This document shows positions 44,969 to 53,672 of a DNA stretch of 64,000 nucleotides, one piece after another. The notes beneath the pieces are model-generated. The model had not been told where the DNA came from. It did no database searches and worked only from the letters and a program-made list of their open reading frames with translations. Numbering within the stretch: position 1 is the stretch's first letter; each line of letters begins with the position of its first letter. The translations under genes and the position numbers were made by a program. This DNA comes from Streptomyces griseorubiginosus. GTDB taxonomy: Bacteria > Actinomycetota > Actinomycetes > Streptomycetales > Streptomycetaceae. The stretch lies in assembly GCF_001514195.1 (NCBI RefSeq), contig NZ_KQ948735.1:187172-251171 (forward strand), read 5' to 3'.

Positions 44969-46012
44969 TCACGTCAGGCAGTGCGCCAGCCGCTCCCCGC
45001 GTGCCCAGCGGCCCACCTCCTCGGCCGCGATCCTCGCCGCCTTCTCGGCCACCGCCCGGCTCGCCCCGCCGAGGTGCGGGGTCAGGACGACCCGGTCGGC
45101 CAGGGCGTGCAGCCGGGAGTCCGCGGGCAGCGGTTCGAGCTCGTAGGTGTCGAGGGCGGCCGCCGACAGCCGGCCGCTCTCCAGGGCGTCGCACAGGGCG
45201 GACTCGTCGATCAGCGGGCCGCGGGCCACGTTCACCACGACCGACCCCTCGGGCAGCAGCCCCAGCTCCCGGGCGCCGATCAGACCGCGGGTCTCGGAGG
45301 TGAGCCGGGCGTGCAGGGTGATGACCCGGGACCGGGCGAGGAGATGGTCGAGGGAGTGCACCCGCAGACCGTGGATCTCGCCGCGCACATAGGGGTCGTA
45401 CACCATGACCTGCGCCCCGAACGCGCACAGCACGCGTGCCACCCGGCTGCCCACGGCCCCGTAGCCGACGAGCCCGACGGGCAGGTCCTCCAGTTCGAGG
45501 CCGCTGTGCTCGTAGGTGTAGTAGGCGGCGCCGCTCTCCCACTTGCCCTGGGCGGCCAGCAGGTCGTGGGCCTGCGGGATGCGGCGCAGGGCGGCGAGCA
45601 GCATGCCGACGGTGAACTCGGCGGTGGCGGCGGCGTTGCGGCCGGGCGCGAAGCACACCCGTACGTCATGGGCCTTGGCCGCGTCCAGGTTCACGTTGAC
45701 CGGGCCGCCCCGGCACACCACCACCAGCTTCAGCCGGTCGGCCGCGTCCAGGACCCGTTCGGTGACCGGGCCCATCTGGGTGACGAGGACCTCCGCGCCG
45801 TCCAGCGCCTCGATCAGCTCGTCCTCGGCGTCGCTCGCCTCCGTCACCTCGGAGACGGGCCCGAAGGGTTCGAGGGGCCAGCCGAGCGTCAACTCCTTCG
45901 TCTGCACGGCGATGCCGCCCAGCTCGGCCTCGACGGCCCCGGCGATCAGCCCCGGCAGCACGAAGTGGTCGCCGGCCGCCACGACACGTACGGGCTCGGT
46001 CCTCTGGGTCAT
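44969..46012 (-). CDS. D-isomer-specific 2-hydroxyacid dehydrogenase
   Basis: A 347-residue NAD-dependent dehydrogenase. The NAD-binding motif is GLVGYGAVGSRVARVLCAFG, the Arg in VVVCRGGPVNVN, and ARGPLIDESAL with the Glu and catalytic His in LTPHLGGASRAVAEKAA. GGAGG lies six bases before the ATG at 46012. It resembles phosphoglycerate dehydrogenase-like enzymes found beside FGGY kinases in sugar-acid or polyol pathways. The first gene of the leftward operon. Confidence 0.92.
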   Translation of the reverse strand: MTQRTEPVRVVAAGDHFVLPGLIAGAVEAELGGIAVQTKELTLGWPLEPFGPVSEVTEASDAEDELIEALDGAEVLVTQMGPVTERVLDAADRLKLVVVCRGGPVNVNLDAAKAHDVRVCFAPGRNAAATAEFTVGMLLAALRRIPQAHDLLAAQGKWESGAAYYTYEHSGLELEDLPVGLVGYGAVGSRVARVLCAFGAQVMVYDPYVRGEIHGLRVHSLDHLLARSRVITLHARLTSETRGLIGARELGLLPEGSVVVNVARGPLIDESALCDALESGRLSAAALDTYELEPLPADSRLHALADRVVLTPHLGGASRAVAEKAARIAAEEVGRWARGERLAHCLT

Positions 46013-46120
46013 CGTCGACCTCCGGATCGTCGCTTCACTGACACGATGTTGAGCCGCCGGTCCGGGGTACGCATAGACCCCGTGCGGGTGGGAGGTGCCG
46101 GCAGGGCGGAGATGACCGAG

Positions 46121-47533
46121 ATGACTGACGAGAACGAGACGGCGTGGCTGGGGATCGACCTCGGCACGCAGAGCGTGCGCGCGCTGCTGGTCTCGGCCGC
46201 CGGAACCGTGCTGGGCCGGGGTTCCGCCCCGCTCGACGGCCGGCGCGAGGGCGTACGGCACGAGCAGGACCCGGGGGAGTGGTGGGAGGCGGTCCGCACG
46301 GCGACCCGTTCCGCGCTTCTCACCCGGTCGGGCGTACGCCTGGGAGGGCTCGCGGTCTGCGGCACCTCGGGGACGGTCCTGCTGACGGACGCGGCAGGCC
46401 GGCCGACGAGCCCGGCGCTCATGTACGACGACGCCCGCGCGGCGACCGAGGCGGCGGCGCTGCGTGCGGCCGGGCTCGCGGTCCAGGACACCTGGGCGCT
46501 GCCCAAGGCGCTGTGGCTCGTCGCCGGCCACGGCAAGGGCCGGGTCACCCACCAGCCCGACACCGTCACCGCCCGGCTGGTCGGCCGACCGGTGCCCACC
46601 GACTCCAGCCACGCCCTCAAGACGGGCTACGACCTGGAGCGCGACGCCTGGCCCGACGTCGACCTGGATCTCCCCGAGGTGGTCCGCCCCGGCACCCGGC
46701 TCGGCGAGGTCTGCCCGGCCGCCGCCGAGGCCACCGGCATCCCCGCCGGGACCCCGGTCGTGGCCGGGATGACCGACGGCTGCGCGGCCCAGATCGCGGC
46801 GGGCGCCCTGCGGCCCGGCTCCTGGAACTCGGTGCTCGGCACCACCCTCGTGCTCAAGGGGGCCGCCCCGGAACCGGTCCGGGACCCCACCGGCGTGGTC
46901 TACAACCACCGCGCGCCGGACGGGACCTGGCTGCCGGGCGGGGCGTCGAGCGTGGGCGCCGGGGCGCTCCCGGCGGACCTGGATCCCGCGGCCATGGACG
47001 AGCGGGCGGCCGCCTACGAGCCGTCCGGCGCGGTCGCCTACCCGCTGGTCTCGCGCGGGGAGCGGTTCCCGTTCCGCGCCCCGGACGCCACCGCCCTCAC
47101 CCTCGGCACCCCGGCCGACGACGCGGACCGCTGGGCCGGCCTCCTCCAGGGCGTAGCCCTCGCCGAGCGGCTCTGCCTCGACTACCTCCACCATCTGGGC
47201 GCCCCGCTCGACGGCCCGCTCACCTTCACGGGCGGCGCGGCCCGCAGCCCGTACTGGAACCAGCTCCGCGCAGACATCCTCGGCCGCCCGGCCCGGGTCC
47301 CCGAACAGACCGAACCGGCCCTGGGCATGGCCGCGTTGGCGGCCCACGGCGTCACGGGCGAGCCCTTGGCGGACGTCGCGGAACGCATGGTCCGCATCCG
47401 CACGACGCTCGCTCCGAACCCGGAGCGCACCACCCTCTTCGCCGAGCCGTACGCCCGCCTCCTCGACGAACTCACCGAGCGAGGCTGGCTCCCAACGCCG
47501 GTCGCCGCGCATGCGCACGGTCGACTGAACTAA
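46121..47533 (+). CDS. FGGY family carbohydrate kinase B
   Basis: A 470-residue FGGY kinase with LGIDLGTQSVRALLVSAAG, the catalytic region VVAGMTDGCAAQIAAGALRPG, and the FGGY-type block LTFTGGAARSPYWNQLRADILG. I prefer the ATG at 46121, nine bases after GCGGAG; 46112 is an alternative. It is only distantly related to kinase A but belongs to the same fold. The divergent arrangement with kinase A and the dehydrogenase suggests one catabolic pathway served by a shared ~110-bp promoter region. No transporter or dedicated repressor is adjacent. Confidence 0.92.
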   Translation: MTDENETAWLGIDLGTQSVRALLVSAAGTVLGRGSAPLDGRREGVRHEQDPGEWWEAVRTATRSALLTRSGVRLGGLAVCGTSGTVLLTDAAGRPTSPALMYDDARAATEAAALRAAGLAVQDTWALPKALWLVAGHGKGRVTHQPDTVTARLVGRPVPTDSSHALKTGYDLERDAWPDVDLDLPEVVRPGTRLGEVCPAAAEATGIPAGTPVVAGMTDGCAAQIAAGALRPGSWNSVLGTTLVLKGAAPEPVRDPTGVVYNHRAPDGTWLPGGASSVGAGALPADLDPAAMDERAAAYEPSGAVAYPLVSRGERFPFRAPDATALTLGTPADDADRWAGLLQGVALAERLCLDYLHHLGAPLDGPLTFTGGAARSPYWNQLRADILGRPARVPEQTEPALGMAALAAHGVTGEPLADVAERMVRIRTTLAPNPERTTLFAEPYARLLDELTERGWLPTPVAAHAHGRLN

Positions 47534-47535
47534 CC

Positions 47536-47566
47536 CAGGGGCGCGGGGAACTGCGCGACCAGCCAC
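47536..47566. repeat. Dispersed 31-bp intergenic repeat, copy 2
   Basis: Identical over 31 bp to 43475-43505. It starts 2 bp after the kinase B stop and ends 32 bp before the histidine phosphatase start, so it lies inside a probable operon. Confidence 0.8.
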
Positions 47567-47598
47567 GACGGCGCCGCACACGACGACGGGACCAAGCC

Positions 47599-48222
47599 AT
47601 GAGCACAACCCTCCTCCTGGCCCGCCACGGCCAAACGATCTGGCACGCCGAGAACCGCTACGCCGGCGTCAGTGACATCGGCCTCACCGACGAAGGCCGC
47701 GCACAGGCGAACGCACTCGGACGCTGGGCCGCCACCAACCGCCCCGACGCGATCTGGACGTCACCCCTGTCGAGAGCGATCGCCACCGCGGAACCAGCCG
47801 CCCGCGCCCTCGGCAGAGAACCGCACCGCGAACCCGACCTCAGAGAGTGCGACTTCGGGGTGGTGGAGGGCCGTACCCTCAACGAGTTCGCCGCCGAAGT
47901 CCCCGACGCGGCCGAGGCGTTCCGGGCGGACCCGGTGGCGTATCCCTTCCCCGGCGCGGAGAACCCCCTGGACGCCGCCGCCCGCGGCACCGCCGCCCTG
48001 CGCCGCATCGCCGCCGCGCATCGCGGCGAGCGGGTGCTGGTCGTCGCCCACAACACCCTGCTGCGGCTGGTGCTGTGCAGCCTCCTCGGGATCCCGCTCG
48101 CGGAGTACCGCAGAGTGTTCCCGCGGTTGCGCAACGCGGCGATCACCGAACTCCGCCTCGACAAGGACGGATCCGCCGCACTTCTCTCACTCAATGTGCC
48201 GTGCGAGCAGGACCGGTCGTAG
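47599..48222 (+). CDS. Histidine phosphatase (phosphoglycerate-mutase-like)
   Basis: A 207-residue member of the histidine phosphatase superfamily. The catalytic LLLARHGQT near residue 10 supplies the phospho-acceptor His, and VLVVAHNTLLR near residue 150 the second His. The Arg and Glu of the core (SPLSRAIATA, LRECDFGVVEGRT) are in place. It could dephosphorylate a sugar phosphate made by the adjacent FGGY kinase; that is inference from position. A weak ribosome site is present. Confidence 0.92.
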   Translation: MSTTLLLARHGQTIWHAENRYAGVSDIGLTDEGRAQANALGRWAATNRPDAIWTSPLSRAIATAEPAARALGREPHREPDLRECDFGVVEGRTLNEFAAEVPDAAEAFRADPVAYPFPGAENPLDAAARGTAALRRIAAAHRGERVLVVAHNTLLRLVLCSLLGIPLAEYRRVFPRLRNAAITELRLDKDGSAALLSLNVPCEQDRS

Positions 48223-48234
48223 CACGATAGGAAC

Positions 48235-49011
48235 ATGACGGAGATCGACACCTCGGTGCCGCATTCGGCCCGGATCTGGAACTACTGGCTCGGCGGGAAG
48301 GACAACTACCCCGTCGACGAGGCGGCCGGCGACGCCTACACCGCCGTCTTCCCGGGGATCGTCACGATCGCCCGCAGCAGCCGCGCCTTTCTCGGCCGCA
48401 GCATCCGGTACCTGGTCGAGGAGGCGGGCGTCCGCCAGTTCCTGGACGTCGGCACCGGGCTGCCCACGGTCGACAACACCCATGAGGTCGCCCAGCGTCA
48501 CGCCCCCGACGCCAAGATCGTCTATGTCGACAACGACCCGCTGGTCCTCGCCCACGCCCGCGCCCTGCTCACCTCCACCCCGGAGGGCGAGACGGCGTAC
48601 GAGGACCTCACCCTCTACGAGCCGGAGAAGATCCTCGAGGCCGCCTCCCGGACCCTGGACCTGACCCGTCCGACGGCCCTGATCCTCAGCGGTCTGCTCG
48701 GTCATGTCGCCGACTACGACCTGGCCCGGGACCTGGTCCGCAGGCTGCTGGCGGGTCTGCCCTCCGGCAGCTACCTCTGCGTCAACGACGGGTCGCGCGG
48801 CACCGACCCGGACTACGAGCAGGCCCAGGACGCCTACAACGAGACCGGCGCGGTGCCCTACTTCCTGCGTCCGGTCGAGAAGATCGAGGGGTTCTTCGAG
48901 GGCCTGGAGCTGGTGGACCCCGGGGTGGTGTCGGTCCCGCTGTGGCGCCCGGACGGCGACGCGACCCCGGCCCCGATCGGCCAGCACGGCGGTGTCGGCC
49001 GCAAGCCCTGA
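48235..49011 (+). CDS. S-adenosyl methyltransferase, DUF574 type
   Basis: A 258-residue member of the Streptomyces-rich DUF574 (pfam04672) group. The start SARIWNYWLGGKDNYPVDEAAGDAY is diagnostic, followed by QFLDVGTGLPTVDNTHEVAQ as the SAM motif and DPGVVSVPLWRPDGD at the C-terminus. The cytoplasmic target is unknown; Streptomyces carry many paralogues. It starts 12 bp after the phosphatase gene, so is likely co-transcribed, and ends before a strong terminator. Confidence 0.95.
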   Translation: MTEIDTSVPHSARIWNYWLGGKDNYPVDEAAGDAYTAVFPGIVTIARSSRAFLGRSIRYLVEEAGVRQFLDVGTGLPTVDNTHEVAQRHAPDAKIVYVDNDPLVLAHARALLTSTPEGETAYEDLTLYEPEKILEAASRTLDLTRPTALILSGLLGHVADYDLARDLVRRLLAGLPSGSYLCVNDGSRGTDPDYEQAQDAYNETGAVPYFLRPVEKIEGFFEGLELVDPGVVSVPLWRPDGDATPAPIGQHGGVGRKP

Positions 49012-49025
49012 CGGCCCCCGGACAC

Positions 49026-49064
49026 GGAAGGCCCCCGCGAGTCACGTCCTCGCGGGGGCCTTCC
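49026..49064. terminator. Strong bidirectional terminator
   Basis: A perfect 16-bp stem (GGAAGGCCCCCGCGAG / CTCGCGGGGGCCTTCC) with a 7-nt loop, then TTTCTCC, between convergent genes. Confidence 0.9.
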
Positions 49065-49137
49065 TTTCTCCACCCGCCCCCGTGAAGGTTGAGAAGACGA
49101 TCACGAGGCGAGGCGCCTTATTGCAACTAGCTTGCAA

Positions 49138-50481
49138 CTACACGGTAGCAACAGGAAGCCCCTTCTGTCGTGCGTATCCGGCGACCGCCAGCGCCAGCGT
49201 CATCGCACCCGTCGCGTACAGCTGCACCCGGGTGCCCGGCTCCCGAGCCATCAGGACGAGGATCGCCGCCATGCCGGCCAGGGCGACCCAGGTCAGGACG
49301 GGGAAGGCCCGGGACCGGCGCAGACGCAGGTGGGAGACGGCGACGATGATCCAGACGACGAGGACGACCGCGCCGATCATGTTGAGGAGCCAGGAGAAGA
49401 CGTCGTCCGGCCGCCAGTAACTCAGCACCACACAGCCGAAGCCGAAGCCGCACGAGACCAGCACCGCGATCCGCGGCACGCCGCCGGACACCCGGCCGAG
49501 CGCCTTCGGGCCCAGACCGCGCTGCACGAGCGAGTAGGCGATGCGCGAGGAACCGTAGACGTTGGCGTTCATCGCCGAGAGCAGCGCCACCAGCACCACC
49601 ACGTTCATCAGCTGCCCGGCGCCGGGGATGCCGAGGGAGTCGAGGGCGGCGACATAGGGGCCCTTCTCCACGACGGCCTTCGCGTCCCAGGGGACCAGGG
49701 TCACGATGACCGCCATCGAGCCGATGTAGAACAGCCCGATCCGCCACATCGCCGTACGGACCGCGTTCGTCACCCCGCGCACCGGGTCCTCGGACTCGGC
49801 GGCGGCGATGGTGACCGTCTCCAGACCGCCGTAGGCGAACACCGAGGCGAGCAGGCCGACGACCAGGCCCTCGCCGCCGCCGGGGAAGAACTCGGTGAGG
49901 TTCGCGGTGCCGGGGGAGTCGGTGCCGGGCAGGAGGCCGGCGATCGCCAGGACGCCCAGGACCAGGAACAGGCCGATCGCACCGACCTTCAGGGCGGCGA
50001 ACCAGAACTCGAACTCGCCGAAGTTCTTCACCGCGGCCAGGTTCGTGGCGCAGAAGACCAGCATGAACAGGGCCACCCAGGCCCACTCCGGGGTCCCGGG
50101 CAGCCAGCCGGTCACGATCTTCGCGGCGCCGATGCCCTCCAGGCCCACGGCCGTGCACAGCAGCACCCAGAACGACCACCCGGCCGTGAACCCGGCCCAC
50201 GGGCCGATCGCCCGTTCGGCGTGCGCGGAGAAGGAACCGGAGGAGGGGTGGGCGGCCGACATCTCGCCGAGCATCCGCATCACCAGCATCACGAGGAGGC
50301 CGGAGAGCGTGTAGGCGAGGACGATCGACGGGCCGGCGGCGGCGATCCCCGCGCCGGAGCCGACGAACAGTCCGGCGCCGATCACCCCGCCGAGGGCGAT
50401 CATCGACAGATGGCGCTGCTTGAGACCGTGGGAGAGCGAGGCGGCGGACTCTTGTGGAGTCGTGACCGTGGTGCTGGGCAT
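49138..50481 (-). CDS. Amino-acid permease (APC superfamily)
   Basis: A 447-residue APC permease with ~12 TM helices. It shows the AAT family motif (KQRHLSMIALGGVIGAGLFVGSG) and the conserved FEFWFAALKVGAIGLF and PWDAKAVVEKGPYVAALDSLGIPGAGQLMN blocks. The ATG at 50481 gives MPSTTVTTPQ; an upstream GTG at 50523 has GGGGAGA 11 bases before it and is possible. It probably imports an amino acid or GABA by proton symport. A second, related permease starts at the right edge of the window. Confidence 0.92.
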   Translation of the reverse strand: MPSTTVTTPQESAASLSHGLKQRHLSMIALGGVIGAGLFVGSGAGIAAAGPSIVLAYTLSGLLVMLVMRMLGEMSAAHPSSGSFSAHAERAIGPWAGFTAGWSFWVLLCTAVGLEGIGAAKIVTGWLPGTPEWAWVALFMLVFCATNLAAVKNFGEFEFWFAALKVGAIGLFLVLGVLAIAGLLPGTDSPGTANLTEFFPGGGEGLVVGLLASVFAYGGLETVTIAAAESEDPVRGVTNAVRTAMWRIGLFYIGSMAVIVTLVPWDAKAVVEKGPYVAALDSLGIPGAGQLMNVVVLVALLSAMNANVYGSSRIAYSLVQRGLGPKALGRVSGGVPRIAVLVSCGFGFGCVVLSYWRPDDVFSWLLNMIGAVVLVVWIIVAVSHLRLRRSRAFPVLTWVALAGMAAILVLMAREPGTRVQLYATGAMTLALAVAGYARQKGLPVATV

Positions 50482-50528
50482 GGGCGCGGTTCGTCCAGTG
50501 CGTGAGACGGCAAAAACGCCCACAGTCT

Positions 50529-50562
50529 GGGCGGTCTCCCCTGGTCACAGGGGAGACCGCCC
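50529..50562. terminator. Hairpin between the TauD-like and permease genes
   Basis: A perfect 15-bp stem (50529-50543 / 50548-50562) with a 4-nt GTCA loop lies 32 bp after the dioxygenase stop. It has no T run; it may terminate the sulfur operon or act in the permease leader. Confidence 0.65.
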
Positions 50563-50593
50563 ATCATGCGGACGTCTTCGGCACGGATCGTGA

Positions 50594-51490
50594 CTAGGCG
50601 GCCACGGACGTGTAGTGCGAGGCGTCGCCCTCGATCGACCAGCTCTCCTTGCCCTCGATGCCCACCGGGACGTCCCCGGCGATGGTCACCCGGTGCAGCC
50701 GGCGCGGCAGGCCGTCGTAGTTGTCGACGGCGTAGTGCTGGGTGATGCGGTTGTCGAAGAGGACCAGCTGGTTCTCCGACCAGCGGTGCCGCAGCAGGTT
50801 CTCCGGGCGGGTCACGTACGACTGGAGGATGTCCAGCAGCTTGCGGGACTCGCCCGCCGACAGCCCCACGATCCGCTGCGCGAACCCGCCGATGAACAGC
50901 CCGCGTTCACCGGTCAGCGGGTGCACCCGGACCACCGGGTGGGCGGTGCGGTACTTGATCGAGGTGAACCGGGCGCGCCGGGCGGCCTGTTCCTCGTCGA
51001 CGGACTCCTCCGGTACGGCGTAGTCGTAGTCGTTGGTGTGCTCGGCCCACAGTTCGTCGGCGAGGCGCCGCAGGGGCTGCGGCAGATCCCGGTACGCGGC
51101 CGCCGAGTTGGCGATCAGGGTCTCACCGCCGTACGGCGGGATCGTCAGGCTGCGCAGGGTGCTGGCCTGGGGCGGGTTGAGGACGAACGTGACGTCGGTG
51201 TGCCAGTGGTTGGCGGCCTGGCCGCCCTCGCTGTCGACGGGCAGCACGTTCGGGGCGCCGTCGACGGCGGGCACGGTCGGGTGGGCGGTGGTCAGCTCGC
51301 CGAAGTGCCGGGCGAAGGCCTGCTGGCCCTCGTCGTCGAGGTTCACGTCGCTGAAGACCAGCGCCTTGTGGACGTTGAGGGCGTCCCGCAGTGCGGTGGC
51401 CGTCTCCTCGTCGAGCGGCCGGGAGAGGTCGACACCCGAGACGTGGGCGCCGATGTGGGCGGTGACCTTGCGGATCTCGATACCGGACAT
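50594..51490 (-). CDS. TauD/TfdA-family Fe(II)/2-oxoglutarate dioxygenase
   Basis: A 298-residue 2-oxoglutarate-dependent dioxygenase. The iron site is His97-x-Asp99 (HWHTDVTF) and distal His266 (RRLHRVTI), and RR at 263-264 is near the 2OG Arg. In TauD-type enzymes this oxidises the carbon next to sulfonate or sulfate, releasing sulfite. It is the last gene of a leftward operon with a flavin monooxygenase and a sulfonate-type ABC transporter, which supports a sulfur-scavenging role. AAGGA lies upstream of the ATG at 51490. Confidence 0.92.
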   Translation of the reverse strand: MSGIEIRKVTAHIGAHVSGVDLSRPLDEETATALRDALNVHKALVFSDVNLDDEGQQAFARHFGELTTAHPTVPAVDGAPNVLPVDSEGGQAANHWHTDVTFVLNPPQASTLRSLTIPPYGGETLIANSAAAYRDLPQPLRRLADELWAEHTNDYDYAVPEESVDEEQAARRARFTSIKYRTAHPVVRVHPLTGERGLFIGGFAQRIVGLSAGESRKLLDILQSYVTRPENLLRHRWSENQLVLFDNRITQHYAVDNYDGLPRRLHRVTIAGDVPVGIEGKESWSIEGDASHYTSVAA

Positions 51491-51504
51491 GGGAGGGGTC
51501 CTTC

Positions 51505-52839
51505 CTAGGCGTAGACGGGCTGGACGTGCTGGTTGGCGGGGCGGGGGAGGCCGTAGCGCTCCCGCAGGGTGGTGCGCGGTCCGTACTCCGTGCGGAGCAG
51601 GCCGCGGGTGCGCAGGATCGGGACCACGTGGTCGACGAAGGCGTCCAGGCCCGAGGGCAGCACCGGGGGCATGATGTTGAAGCCGTCGGCGGCGCCCTGC
51701 GTGAACCAGGTCTCGATGGCGTCGGCGACCTGCTCGGGCGTACCGGCGAAGGTGAGGTGACCGCGCCCGCCGCCCAGCCGCCCGATCAGCTGCCGCACGG
51801 TGAGCCGGTCGCGCCGGGCCAGCTCCACGACGAGCGTGTACCGGCTCTTGGCGCCCTCGATGGCGGACTCGGGCGGCAGGTCCGCGGGCAGCTGTCGGTC
51901 CAACTCCAGCGACCCCTCGGGCAGTTGCAGCAGCCGCTCCAGATTGGCCACGCCGTGCCGGTGCACGATGTGGTCCTCCAGTTCCTGCTCCTTCGCGAGC
52001 GCCTCGGACTCCGTGGCGCCGATGACGGGCACGATGCCGGGCAGCACCTTGATGTGCTCGGGGTCGCGGCCCACCGCGGCGGTCCGTGCCTTGAGGTCGG
52101 CGTAGAAGGCCCGCGCGTCCTCGATGGTCTGCTGGGCGGTGAACACGGCCTCCGCGTACCGGGACGCGAACTCCTTGCCGTCCTCGCTCGACCCGGCCTG
52201 CACGAGCAGCGGGTAACCCTGCGGTGAGCGGGGGACGTTGAGTGCGCCCTCGACGCTGAAGTACGTCCCCTTGTGGCGGGGTGGATGGATCTTCGCGTCG
52301 TCGCCCCACACGCCGGCGGCCTTGTCGCCGACGATCGCGTCGTCCTCCCAGCTGTCCCAGAGCTTGAGGGCGACGTCGAGGAACTCACCGGCCCGGGCGT
52401 ACCGCTCCGCGTGCGCGGGCTCGTGCTCCAGACCGAAGTTCCGGGCGGCCTCCCTGCCCGCCGTGGTGACGATGTTCCAGCCCGCCCGGCCCCCGCTGAT
52501 GATGTCCAGCGAGGCGAACTTCCGGGCCAGGTTGTAGGGCGAGTTGTACGACGTGGAGGCGGTCGCGATCAGCCCGATGTGCTCAGTGGCCGTCGCCAGC
52601 GCGGTCAGCAGGGTCAGCGGCTCCAGCGCACCGGCGGGCCGCTGGGCGAGACTGCTCCACAACTGCGGCCCGTCGGCCAGGAAGAGCGAGTCGAAGGTAC
52701 CGCGCTCGGCGATCTTCGCCAGCCGTACGTAGTGGTCGAGCGAGACATGGGCGAACGGATCACTCTCGGGCAACCGCCAGGAGGCTTCGTGGTGCCCGGT
52801 GGTCATGAGGAAGGCGTTGAGGTGGAGGTGGCGGGGCAT
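51505..52839 (-). CDS. LLM-class flavin-dependent monooxygenase (NtaA/DszA group)
   Basis: A 444-residue FMNH2-dependent monooxygenase. It matches the NtaA/SnaA/DszA subgroup: LHLNAFLMTTGHHEASWRLP at the start, RGTFDSLFLADGPQLW, NIVTTAGREAARNFG and YPLLVQAGSSEDGKEFA. Such enzymes desulfonate organosulfur compounds or open nitrogenous substrates using reduced flavin from a separate reductase; none is encoded nearby. The ATG at 52839 follows an AGGAACC site. Neighbouring TauD and Ssu-like transporter genes make an organosulfur substrate likely. Confidence 0.92.
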   Translation of the reverse strand: MPRHLHLNAFLMTTGHHEASWRLPESDPFAHVSLDHYVRLAKIAERGTFDSLFLADGPQLWSSLAQRPAGALEPLTLLTALATATEHIGLIATASTSYNSPYNLARKFASLDIISGGRAGWNIVTTAGREAARNFGLEHEPAHAERYARAGEFLDVALKLWDSWEDDAIVGDKAAGVWGDDAKIHPPRHKGTYFSVEGALNVPRSPQGYPLLVQAGSSEDGKEFASRYAEAVFTAQQTIEDARAFYADLKARTAAVGRDPEHIKVLPGIVPVIGATESEALAKEQELEDHIVHRHGVANLERLLQLPEGSLELDRQLPADLPPESAIEGAKSRYTLVVELARRDRLTVRQLIGRLGGGRGHLTFAGTPEQVADAIETWFTQGAADGFNIMPPVLPSGLDAFVDHVVPILRTRGLLRTEYGPRTTLRERYGLPRPANQHVQPVYA

Positions 52840-52891
52840 GGTGGTTCCTTTGCTGCGGGGAGGGGTGATTCTGATCGCCGGGTCCGGAAAC

Positions 52892-52972
52892 TCCAGCCCG
52901 TCCGGCGTTTGAGGACGAGGCCCCTTCAGGGCCGATGGGGGTCTGGGGGCGCAGCCCCCAGGGACGGTCACC
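52892..52972. repeat. Dispersed Streptomyces intergenic repeat with hairpins
   Basis: The segment begins CCAGCCCGTCCGGCGTTTGA and contains GGCCCcttcaGGGCC-type and CTGGGGGC/GCCCCCAG hairpins. I recall this block as very common between Streptomyces genes. Here it sits inside an operon and reaches the 3' codons of the ATPase gene. It may reduce read-through. Confidence 0.75.
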
Positions 52973-53672
52973 CGGAACCGACGGAAACCCCCAGCGCCGC
53001 CAGCAACCGCACCCGGTACTCCTCCCGCGGCCGGTCCCGTTCGATCGTCAGGTCCAGCCCGATCCGCCCCGACTCCAGCACCAGCACCCGGTCCGCGAGG
53101 ACAATCGCCTCGTCCACGTCGTGCGTGACGAGCAGTACCGACGGCTGATGCCGCTTCCACAGCTCCCGCAGCAGCGCGTGCATCTTGATCCGGGTCAGCG
53201 CGTCCAGCGCCCCGAACGGCTCGTCGGCCAGCAGGAGTTCCGGTTCCCGCACCAGCGACCGGGCCAGCGCGGCCCGCTGCTGCTCACCGCCGGACAGCTC
53301 GCTCGGCCAGGCCCTCTCCCGTCCCGCGAGGCCGACCTCGGCGAGGGCCTCGCGCCCCCGCTCCTGGCCGTCGGTGCCCAGCAGCACGTTGTCCAGCACC
53401 CGCCGCCAGGGCAGCAGCCGGGAGTCCTGGAAGACCACCGACACCCGTTCGGGAGCGGTGAGTTGCCCGCTGCCCACCACCTCGTGGTCCAGCCCCGCCA
53501 CCGCCCGCAGCAGTGTGCTCTTGCCGGAGCCGCTGTGCCCGAGCAGGGCGACGAACTGTCCGGCCGGGATGTCGAGGTCGATGCCGTCGAGGACGGTGCG
53601 CCCGTCGAACGACCGGGTGAGTCCGCGCAGTCGGACGGCGGGCCGGGTCAGCTGCTCAGTGTGCGGCGCCAT
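52968..53672 (-). CDS. ssuB: Sulfonate-type ABC transporter ATP-binding protein
   Basis: A 234-residue ATPase with Walker A GHSGSGKST, signature LSGGEQQRAALA, Walker B LLLADEPFGALD and VTHDVDEA. The DEPFGALD form and length fit the nitrate/sulfonate/taurine (SsuB/TauB) class. The ATG at 53672 lies inside the permease gene (25-bp overlap). The last codons fall in a dispersed repeat. With the permease and binding protein it imports an alkanesulfonate-like compound; the symbol reflects family, not proven substrate. Confidence 0.88.
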   Translation of the reverse strand: MAPHTEQLTRPAVRLRGLTRSFDGRTVLDGIDLDIPAGQFVALLGHSGSGKSTLLRAVAGLDHEVVGSGQLTAPERVSVVFQDSRLLPWRRVLDNVLLGTDGQERGREALAEVGLAGRERAWPSELSGGEQQRAALARSLVREPELLLADEPFGALDALTRIKMHALLRELWKRHQPSVLLVTHDVDEAIVLADRVLVLESGRIGLDLTIERDRPREEYRVRLLAALGVSVGSG

